From: Mesorhizobium sp. M1B.F.Ca.ET.045.04.1.1
GTDB taxonomy: Bacteria > Pseudomonadota > Alphaproteobacteria > Rhizobiales > Rhizobiaceae
Assembly: GCF_003952465.1 (NCBI RefSeq)
Contig: NZ_CP034448.1
Location: 4,751,001-4,815,000, forward strand
Length of the DNA stretch: 64,000 bases
Direction: 5' to 3'
The notes under the pieces are model-generated. The model had not been told where the DNA came from and did no database searches. It worked only from the letters and a program-made list of their open reading frames with translations. The stretch's first letter is position 1; each line of letters begins with the position of its first letter. Made by a program: the position numbers and the translations under genes. Shown here in pieces: positions 41,905-50,649 of this stretch.

Positions 41905-43950
41905 ATGACCAGCAACGACCCGCTTCTCCAACCGTACCAGCTCAAGCACCTGACGCTGAAGAACCGGGTGATGTCGACCAGCCATGAGCCGGCCTATTCC
42001 GAGGACGGCATGCCGAAGGAGCGCTACCGGCTCTACCATGCCGAGAAGGCCAAGGGCGGTATGGCGCTGACCATGACGGCGGGCTCCGCGATCGTGTCGC
42101 GCGACAGCCCGGCCGCCTTCGGCAATTTGCATGTCTATGACGACCGCATCGTGCCGTGGCTGGCGGAGCTGGCGGAGGCCTGCCATGAGCATGACTGCAA
42201 GGTGATGATCCAGATCACCCATCTCGGCCGCCGCACCGGCTGGAACAAGGCCGACTGGCTGCCGGTGCTTTCGGCCTCGCCGGTGCGCGAGCCGGCGCAT
42301 CGCGCCTTTCCGAAAACCATCGAGGATTGGGACATCGAGCGCATCGTCGCCGACTATGCGGCGGCCGCTCAGCGCTGCCAGGCGGCCGGCCTCGACGGCA
42401 TCGAGTTCGAAGCTTACGGCCATCTGATGGACGGCTTCTGGTCGCCAGCGACCAATCATCGCGATGACGAATTCGGCGGCTCGCTCGACAACCGGCTGCG
42501 CTTCACCGACATGGTGCTGGACGCGGTGCGCGCGGCGGTCGGCGAAAAATTCGTGGTCGGCATCCGCATGGTCGCCGACGAGGATTTCGAGAAGGGCCTG
42601 CCCAAGGAGGAGGGCGTCGAGATCGCCAGGCGGCTGGCCAAGTCTGGCAAAGTCGATTTCCTCAACATCATCCGCGGCTCGATCGAGACTGACGCGGCAT
42701 TGACCAAGGTCATCCCGGTGACCGGCATGCGTTCCTCGCCGCATCTCGACTTCGCCGGCGAGGTGAGGGCGGCGACCAAGTTCCCGACCTTCCATGCGGC
42801 GCGCATCTCCGACGTCGCTACCGCGCGCCATGCGATCGCCACCGGCAAGCTCGACATGGTCGGCATGACGCGCGCCCACATTGCCGACCCCTATATCGTC
42901 AAGAAGGTGATGGAGGGCCGTGAGCACGAGATACGTCCTTGCGTTGGCGCAACCTACTGCCTCGACCGCATCTATGAAGGCGGCGAGGCGCTTTGCGTCC
43001 ACAATGCCGCGACCGGCCGCGAAGCGACGATCCCGCATGTCATCGCGAAAAGCGAAGGACCGAGGAAGCGGGTGGTGGTCGTTGGCGCCGGCGTCGGCGG
43101 CCTGGAAGCCGCGCGTGTCGCGGCCGAACGCGGCCATCGGGTGACGGTGCTCGAAGCGTCCAGCCAGGCAGGCGGCCAGGTGCGGCTCGCAACCCAGAAC
43201 CCGCGCCGCAAGGAACTGATTGGGATCGTCGACTGGCGATTGGCAGAACTGGATCGCCTTGGCGTCGAGATCCGTTATGACACCTGGGCCGAGAAGGACG
43301 ACGTTCTCGCGCTGTCGCCGGACGTGGTGATCGTCGCGACAGGCGGCCTGCCGCAGAATCCGCCGCTGACGGCGGGCGACAATCTCGTCACCTCGAGCTG
43401 GGACATCATGGCAGGTAGCGTCAAGCCGGCCGAGAATGTCCTGCTTTACGATGACAATGGCGGCCATCAGGGCATGGGCGCGGCGGCACTCATCGCCAAC
43501 AGCGGCGCGAAGCTGGAGCTGGTCTCGCCCGAGCGTTTCTTCGCGCCGGAAATGGGCGGCCTGAACCATGTGCCCTATATCCGGGCCTTCCACGAGAAAG
43601 GCGTCACCGTCACCATCAACACCCGCTTGCGCTCCGTGCGCCGCGAGGGCAACCAGCTCATCGCCGAGCTGGCGTCCGACTTCGCCGATGGCTGGCGCGG
43701 CGAGCGGCGCGTCGACCAAGTGGTGGTCGAGCATGGCACGGCCCCCCTTGACGACCTCTATCTTTCGTTGAAGCCGCTGTCGAAGAATGGCGGCGCGGTC
43801 GACTACGAGCGGCTGGTCGGCGGCGGCGATATTTTTCCGCAGCGCAATCCCGAAGGCGGCTTCGTGTTGTTCCGCATCGGCGACGCGGTCGCCTCGCGCA
43901 ACATCCACGCCGCCATCTATGACGGCATCAGGTTCGGGATCCGGATCTGA
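41905..43950 (+). CDS. FMN/FAD oxidoreductase of the old yellow enzyme group, likely N-demethylase
   Basis: A 681-residue protein with an N-terminal OYE-type FMN barrel (about 1-370; PYQLKHLTLKNRVMSTSHEP, HLGRRTGWNKAD, GHLMDGFWSPATNHRDDEFG). This is followed by a cysteine cluster for a 4Fe-4S centre (RPCVGATYCLDRIYEGGEALC) and a C-terminal FAD/NAD domain (VVVVGAGVGGLEAARVAAERG). This architecture is that of trimethylamine dehydrogenase, 2,4-dienoyl-CoA reductase and the DgcA/StcD demethylases of dimethylglycine or N-methylproline. The demethylase reading fits the nearby MttB gene, but the substrate is not proven. ATG 41905 follows an AGGAAG ribosome site. Confidence 0.85.
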   Translation: MTSNDPLLQPYQLKHLTLKNRVMSTSHEPAYSEDGMPKERYRLYHAEKAKGGMALTMTAGSAIVSRDSPAAFGNLHVYDDRIVPWLAELAEACHEHDCKVMIQITHLGRRTGWNKADWLPVLSASPVREPAHRAFPKTIEDWDIERIVADYAAAAQRCQAAGLDGIEFEAYGHLMDGFWSPATNHRDDEFGGSLDNRLRFTDMVLDAVRAAVGEKFVVGIRMVADEDFEKGLPKEEGVEIARRLAKSGKVDFLNIIRGSIETDAALTKVIPVTGMRSSPHLDFAGEVRAATKFPTFHAARISDVATARHAIATGKLDMVGMTRAHIADPYIVKKVMEGREHEIRPCVGATYCLDRIYEGGEALCVHNAATGREATIPHVIAKSEGPRKRVVVVGAGVGGLEAARVAAERGHRVTVLEASSQAGGQVRLATQNPRRKELIGIVDWRLAELDRLGVEIRYDTWAEKDDVLALSPDVVIVATGGLPQNPPLTAGDNLVTSSWDIMAGSVKPAENVLLYDDNGGHQGMGAAALIANSGAKLELVSPERFFAPEMGGLNHVPYIRAFHEKGVTVTINTRLRSVRREGNQLIAELASDFADGWRGERRVDQVVVEHGTAPLDDLYLSLKPLSKNGGAVDYERLVGGGDIFPQRNPEGGFVLFRIGDAVASRNIHAAIYDGIRFGIRI

Positions 43951-44096
43951 GTCTAAGCAGGCCAAGCGGGTCAGACTGGACTTGGCCACACTGCATTCAG
44001 CAAGACTGGACTCGGTTGGTTGTATCTGCAATTTTCTGGCGCCGATCCAGGGGAGGCACAACCTGTGCTGAAGGGTCTGCACAGTCGGGGGCTTGC

Positions 44097-44828
44097 TTGA
44101 CCGAACTATTTGTTCCGCGCCAGACCAACACGGCGCTTTATATGCAACTTTACGAAGCCGGGCATGCGGTGGACGATATCGTCCGCGTCCAAAAGGCCTA
44201 CCGCGTGGGGTGTGCAATGTTCAACGGCCGCTACCGCAAGACGGGACGGCCTTTCATCTGCCATGCGGTGGGGGCAGCGTCATCGGTCGCGCATTTCGAC
44301 AAGGACCTTGATCTTGTCATCGCGGCGATGTTTCACGCCGCGTATGACAGCGGCCAGTATCCGGACGGCAAGTCCAGCCGGCGCAGCGATGCGCATCGCA
44401 GGTGGCTGGAGCAAAAGATCGGAGCCACGGTGGAAGGTCTCGTCGCGCGGGTCGATGCAATGAAGTTCGACACTGGAGATCCCGAGCGCCTTGTAGAGAA
44501 AGGTGTGCCGGCAGGCGACGAGGACGTCCTGTTTCTGCGGCTTGCCCACGAGATCGATGACTTGGCTGACGGAGGGCTGGCATTCGCGCCCAAATATGGC
44601 CGGTCGATAGGATCGCGGATCACGGCTTGCGCTATCCTCGCCAGACGCCTGGGTCGTGAGCGCTTGGCCGCGACCATAGAAACCTATGGCAGTCTGTACG
44701 AGACGCAGGCGTGGGCGGCCGCGTTGCACGAGCCCAAGCTGGAAGGTTTTCGCATCGCGCCAAACATGCGCGCCTACATAAAGCTGCGTCGGGAAAATCT
44801 GCGTGGCGGTTCGGTCGAGGTGATCTAG
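44097..44828 (+). CDS. DUF6817-like (degenerate HD-fold) protein
   Basis: A 243-residue protein with a helical domain resembling HD-type phosphohydrolases in layout (residues about 30-120: RYRKTGRPFICHAVGAASSV, then VIAAMFHAAYDSGQYPDGKS). The expected HD pair is replaced by HA, so metal-dependent hydrolysis may be lost; this pattern matches my recollection of DUF6817. No partner is known. The start is a TTG at 44097, the only reasonable choice because the upstream frame is intergenic. Its stop codon lies inside a rhizobial repeat that begins TCTAGAGCAATTCCAGG. Confidence 0.6.
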   Translation: MTELFVPRQTNTALYMQLYEAGHAVDDIVRVQKAYRVGCAMFNGRYRKTGRPFICHAVGAASSVAHFDKDLDLVIAAMFHAAYDSGQYPDGKSSRRSDAHRRWLEQKIGATVEGLVARVDAMKFDTGDPERLVEKGVPAGDEDVLFLRLAHEIDDLADGGLAFAPKYGRSIGSRITACAILARRLGRERLAATIETYGSLYETQAWAAALHEPKLEGFRIAPNMRAYIKLRRENLRGGSVEVI

Positions 44829-44908
44829 AGCAATTCCAGGAAAAGTGTGTAACGTTTAGGCTCGGCGACTTCGCCGTAGCCCTCCGCCCGGAATTGGGCG
44901 AAAACAAA
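44824..44908. repeat. Rhizobial intergenic repeat, supplying a stop codon
   Basis: The element begins TCTAGAGCAATTCCAGG and ends with GGAATTGGGCGAAAACAAA. The CAATTCC/GGAATTG ends are inverted. The embedded TAG is the stop of the preceding gene. Confidence 0.6.
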
Positions 44909-45077
44909 TACTCAAAGCGGTTCAGCGATTCTGTGAAACGCCGAACTGCTCTGACGCCGAACCACCGCGGGTTGGAGAAACGCACCGGACCTTCGCAAGG
45001 AGAGCCACCTGCCGCGTTGGTCCGGTGCGCCGCGCACGGTCGCCAGCCTGCGCCGGTGCCGTGCGATTTGGCCTTGG

Positions 45078-45485
45078 TTAGAACATCCTGGCGGTCGCCA
45101 TGCAAAACACGGTGATGACCAGCAGCAGGCCGGCAATGCGTTCGCCTCTGGTCATCTTTGCGCGCAGCTGGGTTTGCTTTGCCGCATCGGCGCCGGCCAA
45201 TTGCCGGCTGGCAGAGGCCACAAGGGCGCCTTGCACACCCGTGGCGATCAGCGCCGCCGCAATGCCCAGCGCGAGCACTACCTCCATCGAGCCGAAAGCA
45301 CCCTGGTGGAAGAAATACCAGAGTAGTAGGCCGGTCAGAAAAACCACGCCGGAGGCACCGAGTTGCGGTCGGATGAAGTGCTCTGCCTTGATCTCCGAAT
45401 CGCGGGCAACCGCGATGGTCGTGCCGGCCCAGAAAACGCCGGCCATAACGTGCAGGCCGATAACGACGATGTAGACATATTGCAT
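45078..45485 (-). CDS. Four-helix membrane protein, MarR-linked
   Basis: A 135-residue integral membrane protein with four predicted helices (about residues 3-23, 45-62, 68-90 and 112-132). The start is MQYVYIVVIGLHVMAGVFWAG, with histidines placed as in CopD-like or DUF2269-type membrane proteins that may bind haem or metal, though no exact family is claimed. The ATG at 45485 removes a basic 24-residue lead that has no similarity. It is divergent from a MarR gene, with a perfect 12-bp palindrome between them, so it is probably MarR-repressed. Confidence 0.7.
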   Translation of the reverse strand: MQYVYIVVIGLHVMAGVFWAGTTIAVARDSEIKAEHFIRPQLGASGVVFLTGLLLWYFFHQGAFGSMEVVLALGIAAALIATGVQGALVASASRQLAGADAAKQTQLRAKMTRGERIAGLLLVITVFCMATARMF

Positions 45486-45568
45486 GACCGCATTCCTCTC
45501 GTTCGCCCGCCGCCGGCGTGCCGCTTTCGCTGTCAGTCGCTTTGGCAACACCATCAATAGGACAAAAG

Positions 45569-45580
45569 TTAGATATCTAA
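45569..45580. promoter_or_regulatory. MarR operator candidate, perfect 12-bp palindrome
   Basis: TTAGATATCTAA is self-complementary. It is followed after TGG by a partial second copy TTAGATGT. It lies in the divergent region between the membrane protein and MarR genes, where a repressor acting on both would bind. Confidence 0.65.
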
Positions 45581-45643
45581 TGGTTAGATGTCAATTCCTC
45601 ATGCAGAGTTCCGCCGATCCGTTGCTTGTTCTAGTGTCCGGCC

Positions 45644-46072
45644 ATGACGCCTTTTGATCGCCCGCCCGTCGGCATGAATCTCGCCCGCACCGCCAAGGTG
45701 GTGGCGCAAGCCTTCGACGCCGCCCTGGTGGAGGCCGGTGGCACGCTGCCGGTTTGGCTGACCTTGCTCTCGGTCAAGTCCAAGGAACTTGCCAACCAAC
45801 GCGAGCTTGCCGGCATGATCGGCATCCAGGGCGCGACGCTGACGCATCATCTCAACTCCATGGAGGCGCAAGGGTTGCTGACGCGCCGCCGCGATCCGGA
45901 CAACCGCAGGGTCCACCAGGTGGCGCTGACCGAGGCCGGCGAAGCCATGTTCGAGAGATTACGGATGGCAGCGATCGCCTTCGACAAGCGGCTGCGGGCG
46001 GGAATTGCCGATGAGAGGCTGGTCGAGTTCGCGGACGTGCTTGCAGCACTACGTGGGAATGTCGGGGACTAA
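45644..46072 (+). CDS. MarR-family transcriptional regulator
   Basis: A 142-residue winged-helix protein (KELANQRELAGMIGIQGATL, then LNSMEAQGLLTRRRDPDNRR and VHQVALTEAGEAMFERLR), with the wing and the DPDNRR basic loop typical of MarR. Probably dimeric. It likely represses itself and the divergent membrane protein through the TTAGATATCTAA palindrome. The inducing ligand is unknown. Confidence 0.92.
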   Translation: MTPFDRPPVGMNLARTAKVVAQAFDAALVEAGGTLPVWLTLLSVKSKELANQRELAGMIGIQGATLTHHLNSMEAQGLLTRRRDPDNRRVHQVALTEAGEAMFERLRMAAIAFDKRLRAGIADERLVEFADVLAALRGNVGD

Positions 46073-46078
46073 ACCGCC

Positions 46079-46813
46079 TCAATCATAGGTCTGGATGGCG
46101 CCGAAAGCGTAGCGGCGCAGCCTGAGCGCCGCAATCAGCGCCGTGAGCTTCGCCTTGCCGTCGAAGGCGTCCTGGAACATCTCGTCATGCATCAACAGGA
46201 TCAGCTTGCCCGGCTTGACGAAATGGCCGTAGCCGAACAGATGGTCGATCTCGCTGACCAGATGGTCGACGCTCTGCACCGGCTTGCCGCTGTCCTCATG
46301 CACCCACTCATGGTCCCAGCCATAGAGCCAGAAGCCTGACGCGGCGACGAACTCGTAGTCGGGATCCTCGCGTCCGGCCTGCGCCAGCCCGAGCGAGTTG
46401 TCGTCCTTCGACATCGACGGCAGCCGGAACACGTCGCGCCCGGGCAGCCGCGCGTGTACGGCGGGCTTTAGGCCAAGCACGGTATTCGCCCTCAGCATGT
46501 CGGCGACCACGCCTTCGGTGTCGCCGTAGAAATGCCGGTAGTGATTATAGGCGTGGCTGTAGCTGTGATTGCCGATCGTCACCAGCGGCATCGACTTCGC
46601 CCGCTGCACCAGCGCCCGATTGGTCGCGTTGGCCTCGGCATGCATGCCGACCATGAACAAAGTTGCCGGCACCTGCTCTGCCTGCAGCACGTCCAGAATG
46701 TTGGCGGTGCCGGCGAGCGGACCGTCATCGAAGGTGAGATAAACGATGCGGTCGGCGGCCAGAACCGGCGATGCGACGAGCAGCAGGAATAACAGGACGA
46801 GACGAAACAGCAT
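46079..46813 (-). CDS. Secreted polysaccharide deacetylase-family protein
   Basis: A 244-residue protein with a signal peptide (MLFRLVLLFLLLVASPVLAA) and a NodB-homology deacetylase domain. Motif 1 is LTFDDGPLAGT, motif 2 is NHSYSH (with the two zinc histidines), and later segments include GWDHEWVHED and LILLMHDEM. Family members remove N-acetyl or O-acetyl groups from peptidoglycan, chitin or other polysaccharides. The substrate is unknown here. ATG 46813 is used because only it places the signal peptide at the N-terminus. Confidence 0.9.
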   Translation of the reverse strand: MLFRLVLLFLLLVASPVLAADRIVYLTFDDGPLAGTANILDVLQAEQVPATLFMVGMHAEANATNRALVQRAKSMPLVTIGNHSYSHAYNHYRHFYGDTEGVVADMLRANTVLGLKPAVHARLPGRDVFRLPSMSKDDNSLGLAQAGREDPDYEFVAASGFWLYGWDHEWVHEDSGKPVQSVDHLVSEIDHLFGYGHFVKPGKLILLMHDEMFQDAFDGKAKLTALIAALRLRRYAFGAIQTYD

Positions 46814-46918
46814 CCGCGAAATCCGGTTGCAATCACGGCGAGCCGCTATTTTCGCGCCGATCTTGTCAAGCATGGCTAGGTGCCGAGATGCGTTGAGATT
46901 CAGGTCAGGCCGAGTCGA

Positions 46919-47059
46919 AAATGGCGGATTCCGAGAACCGGCCTTCGCCGGCCGTAGCCTTCATAGAGAGGAGACCCTTATGAGGGCTTCGGCCGGCGAA
47001 GGCCGGAGCGGAGCGTACTTAACGTACGTGAGCACCGGAAGCGCAGGAAGCCGCCATTT
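46919..47059. repeat. Long nested hairpin between two convergent-side genes
   Basis: Outer arms AAATGGCGG (46919-46927) and CCGCCATTT (47051-47059) enclose a perfect 15-bp inner stem, CGGCCTTCGCCGGCC (46939-46953) with its complement at 46991-47005, and the AGCCTTCAT/ATGAGGGCT pair. A GTACTTAACGTAC near-palindrome also lies inside. It is a repeat element of unknown mobility, lying after the GGDEF-EAL gene. Confidence 0.75.
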
Positions 47060-47091
47060 GTAGGCCGGCCTCACCTGAATATCGGCGCATC

Positions 47092-49161
47092 TCAGGCCAG
47101 GCTGCCTTGCAGCACCTTGAGCTTCGCCTTCTTCGGGCTGCGCGCCAGCAGCCATTCGCGCGCCTTGTCCTGGGGCATCGGAAAGGCGATCGAATAGCCC
47201 TGCACCTGGTCGCAGCCGATCGCCATCAGGGAATCGAGCTCGGCCTCGGTCTCGGCGCCTTCGGCGACGATCGAGATGCCGAGACCCCGGGCAAGCTCGG
47301 TAATGGCGCGCACGATCTTGGTGTTGTCGCCGTTCTCGTTGATGTTCTGGACGAAGCGGCGATCGATCTTCAGCCGGTCGATCTCGTTCGGGTTGACGTG
47401 GCTTAGCGAAGCATAGCCGGTGCCGAAATCGTCGAGCTCGAGGTGCACGCCGGCGGCGCGGATATGCCTGAGCTTGGCGGCGATGCCGGTCTTTTCGTCG
47501 TCGAGGATGACGGATTCGACGATTTCCAGCGACAATTTCTGCGGCGCGAGCCCGGCCCGCTCCAGCGTTCCGAACAGGAACTGGTCGAAGTCCGGCTCGC
47601 GCAGCTCGGTGCCCGAGACGTTGACGGCGATGCGTCCGAAGTCGATGCCGGCGCGGTCCCACTCGGCGGCTTCGTTGATCGCCTTGGTGATCACGATGCG
47701 GCCGATATCCGGCATGAAGCCGCATTTCTCCGCCACAGGGATGAATTCGCCGGGCGAGATCATGCCCCGCGCGGCATGCTTCCAGCGCACCAGCGCCTCG
47801 ATGCCGCTGATCTTGCCGCTGGTCAGCGACACCTGCGGCTGGAAATAGACCTCGAAGGTCTTTTCCGCGATCGCCGTGCGGATGTCCTGTTCGAGCTGCT
47901 TGCGGTAGTCGAGCTCGCGCCGAAGTTCTTCGGAGAAGAAGGAGAAGCTGCCGCCGCCGAGCTTCTTGGCGGAGTAGAGCGCGAGATCGGCATGGACGAG
48001 CAGGTCCTGCGCATTGTCGGCATCGATCGGGTAGACGGCGATGCCGGCGCTGGCGCCGGGCATGATGGTCGTGCCCTGGAAGATGATCGGCTCGTTGATT
48101 TCGCCGAGGATGCGCTTGGCCAGGGCATGGATGTCCTCGGTGGAGCCGGCGCCGTTGAGGATCATCACGAATTCGTCGCCGCCGAGCCGGGCGCAAAGAT
48201 CCGACGCACGGCAGGAATCGCGCATGCGCTGGGCGGTGACGACAAGCACATAGTCGCCCGCTGCGTGCCCCAAAGTGTCGTTGATCTGCTTGAAGCGGTC
48301 GAGGTCGAACTGGATCACCGCCAGTCGCTCGCGGCGGCGCTGCGCGCCCTTGATCAGCGTGTCGAAGTGATCGGTGAGGAAGGTGCGGTTGTGCAGGCCG
48401 GTCAGCCCGTCATGCACGGCGATGAAGGCCATCGAATTGCGCGCGTCGACCAGCTCATGCGTCTTGCGCAGGATCGCCTTCGACATCGGCCGGAAGATGA
48501 ACAGCGCCACCAGCACGATGACGCCGATGGTGGCGAAGAACAGCGTGCGGTGCAGGTCGAGCATCTCGTCAGACCGCTCGTTGGCAAAGGCGCTGATGCG
48601 CTGGCCGAGCGCGGCATAGCCGGACAGGGTCGCGTTGGCGACGGAGGCGTCGAGGCCAACGCGTTCACCGCCCCCTTTGTAGCCGTCGCTTTTCATGCCG
48701 AGCTGCGATTCGAAAGACGATACCAATCGATCGCCATTCGCGATCAGGCCGACCGAGAAATAGTCGAGGTGGAACGGTTTGCTGAACAGCACATACTCGA
48801 TCGATTTCGGATCGTTGCGTGCCGGCGACAGCGGATCGGCGCCGGTCTCCTTGAGCAGCCGCTCGTAGTTGGTCTCGAATTCGGCCGTCGCCTGCTTGAG
48901 CGCGGTGACAAGCGCCGGCTGCTTGTCGCGCGAGGCAGCACCGGTGGCGCTGGCCAGAAAGACGACACGCTGCGACAGCGCCTTCTGCGTCGAGACGATA
49001 TCGAGCAGCGCATCATTGTGCTGCTGCTGCGCCATCAATTGCTGCAGAAGGACGAAGGACGCCATCACCATGGCGGCGATGATCATGAGCGCCAGCCAGT
49101 AGCCGGTCTTGATGAGCAGAATCAGCTTGCGCGAAACGCTCTGCACTGGCTGCTGCGACAT
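47092..49161 (-). CDS. Membrane GGDEF-EAL cyclic-di-GMP signalling protein
   Basis: A 689-residue protein. Two transmembrane helices (about residues 20-42 and about 208-226) frame a periplasmic sensor region. A GGDEF domain follows (LTGLHNRTFLTDHFDTL; the motif is intact as GGDEF in RLGGDEFVMIL), then an EAL domain (GIEALVRWKHAARGMISPGE, VNVSGTELREPDF, LDDFGTGYASLSH, DQVQGYSIAFPM). Both catalytic motifs look complete, so it could make and break cyclic-di-GMP. The sensed signal is unknown. Confidence 0.94.
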   Translation of the reverse strand: MSQQPVQSVSRKLILLIKTGYWLALMIIAAMVMASFVLLQQLMAQQQHNDALLDIVSTQKALSQRVVFLASATGAASRDKQPALVTALKQATAEFETNYERLLKETGADPLSPARNDPKSIEYVLFSKPFHLDYFSVGLIANGDRLVSSFESQLGMKSDGYKGGGERVGLDASVANATLSGYAALGQRISAFANERSDEMLDLHRTLFFATIGVIVLVALFIFRPMSKAILRKTHELVDARNSMAFIAVHDGLTGLHNRTFLTDHFDTLIKGAQRRRERLAVIQFDLDRFKQINDTLGHAAGDYVLVVTAQRMRDSCRASDLCARLGGDEFVMILNGAGSTEDIHALAKRILGEINEPIIFQGTTIMPGASAGIAVYPIDADNAQDLLVHADLALYSAKKLGGGSFSFFSEELRRELDYRKQLEQDIRTAIAEKTFEVYFQPQVSLTSGKISGIEALVRWKHAARGMISPGEFIPVAEKCGFMPDIGRIVITKAINEAAEWDRAGIDFGRIAVNVSGTELREPDFDQFLFGTLERAGLAPQKLSLEIVESVILDDEKTGIAAKLRHIRAAGVHLELDDFGTGYASLSHVNPNEIDRLKIDRRFVQNINENGDNTKIVRAITELARGLGISIVAEGAETEAELDSLMAIGCDQVQGYSIAFPMPQDKAREWLLARSPKKAKLKVLQGSLA

Positions 49162-49449
49162 AACTTGGTGACCCCTCCGGTCGACGGATTCCTGCCGTGG
49201 ATTCGTGGCGGGAAGACCCTTGACGTGAAAGGGTTAACAGCTCGGCAAGCAGGCGCGGCGCTCATCCCGACGGCGTGACAAAGCTGACAAGATGGTTATC
49301 GCGTCCTTTCGGGCGTAGTTGGCATTTGAGTGCATCGTCATCCCGCCCTGATCGCAAAGCTTTCGCGACGCCACCGAAGCGGTCGTTTTTGCGATGGATT
49401 TTTCTTGTCCGTGGCGCGACAGTCCGCGTCAAACGAACAGGGCCAGATC

Positions 49450-50637
49450 ATGAGCGCAGTGTTTCTCTCCCATATCGACAACGAGCTTCAGGGGCTGAAA
49501 TCGGCCGGACTCTACAAGTCCGAGCGGGTCATCTCCTCGATGCAGTCGGCCGAGATCGAGGTTGCCGGCCAGAAGGTGCTGAATTTCTGCGCCAACAATT
49601 ATCTCGGCCTCGCCGACAGCCCCGAATTGCGCGAGGCGGCGAAACAGGCGCTCGACCGCTACGGCTACGGCATGGCCTCGGTGCGCTTCATCTGCGGCAC
49701 GCAGGAGGAACACAAAGAGCTCGAGGCGACGATCTCGGCCTTCCTCGGCATGGAGGACACCATCCTCTACGGCTCCTGCTTCGACGCCAATGGCGGCCTG
49801 TTCGAGACGCTGCTCGGCGAGGAGGACGCCGTCATCTCGGACGCGTTGAACCATGCCTCGATCATCGACGGTGTGAGGCTCTCCAAGGCCAAGCGCTTCC
49901 GCTACGCCAACAACGACATGGCCGATCTCGAAGCGCGGCTGAAGGAGGCGAAGGACTGCCGGTTCCGGCTGATCGCCACCGACGGCGTGTTCTCGATGGA
50001 CGGCATTGTCGCTAACCTCCAGGGGGTATGCGATCTCGCCGAGAAATACGATGCCATGGTCATGGTCGACGACAGCCATGCGGTCGGCTTTGTCGGCAAG
50101 AACGGCCGCGGCTCGGCCGAGCATTGCGGCGTCGAGGGCAGGGTGGACATCATCACCGGCACGCTCGGCAAGGCGCTGGGCGGCGCTTCCGGCGGCTATA
50201 CGTCGGGGAAGAAACAGGTGGTCGACTGGCTGCGTCAGCGCTCGCGTCCCTATCTTTTCTCCAACACGCTGATGCCGGCGATCGCCGGCGCCTCGCTGAA
50301 AGTGTTCGAGCTGGTCCGCAATGGCGGCGCGCTGCGCGAGCGCCTATATGCCAATGCGCAACGTTTCCGGTCTGAGATGGGCAAGCTCGGCTTTGCGCTT
50401 GCCGGCGCGGATCATCCGATCATCCCGGTGATGTTGGGCGACGCGGCCCTTGCGCAGGAGATGGCGCAACGCATGCTGAAGCGCGGCATCTACGTCATCG
50501 GCTTCTCCTTCCCGGTGGTGCCGAAAGGCCAGGCGCGCATCCGCACGCAGATGTCGGCGGCCCACTCCAGCGCCGATATCGACCGCGCCGTCGAGGCGTT
50601 TGGCGCGATCGGGCGTGAGCTCGGTGTAGTTGGATAA
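49450..50637 (+). CDS. kbl: Glycine C-acetyltransferase (2-amino-3-ketobutyrate CoA ligase)
   Basis: A 395-residue PLP enzyme that cleaves 2-amino-3-oxobutyrate, made by threonine dehydrogenase, to glycine and acetyl-CoA. The alpha-oxoamine synthase fold is clear: NFCANNYLGLADSP, GMASVRFICGTQEEHKELEA, DGVFSMDG, VDDSHAVGFVG and the PLP-lysine in GTLGKALGGASGG. The start ATG 49450 gives MSAVFLSHIDNELQGLKSAG, the family start. It is first of the two-gene kbl-tdh operon, 12 bp before tdh. Confidence 0.97.
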   Translation: MSAVFLSHIDNELQGLKSAGLYKSERVISSMQSAEIEVAGQKVLNFCANNYLGLADSPELREAAKQALDRYGYGMASVRFICGTQEEHKELEATISAFLGMEDTILYGSCFDANGGLFETLLGEEDAVISDALNHASIIDGVRLSKAKRFRYANNDMADLEARLKEAKDCRFRLIATDGVFSMDGIVANLQGVCDLAEKYDAMVMVDDSHAVGFVGKNGRGSAEHCGVEGRVDIITGTLGKALGGASGGYTSGKKQVVDWLRQRSRPYLFSNTLMPAIAGASLKVFELVRNGGALRERLYANAQRFRSEMGKLGFALAGADHPIIPVMLGDAALAQEMAQRMLKRGIYVIGFSFPVVPKGQARIRTQMSAAHSSADIDRAVEAFGAIGRELGVVG

Positions 50638-50649
50638 TCGGAGTCCAGA

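Noticed and set aside
41761..44217. Long minus-strand open frame opposite the OYE-type oxidoreductase
   Set aside because: The plus-strand frame encodes the recognisable FMN and FAD enzyme; the minus frame is a GC-rich shadow.
47443..49278. Long plus-strand open frame antisense to the GGDEF-EAL gene
   Set aside because: The minus-strand protein has complete GGDEF and EAL motifs; the antisense frame has no domain similarity or ribosome site.
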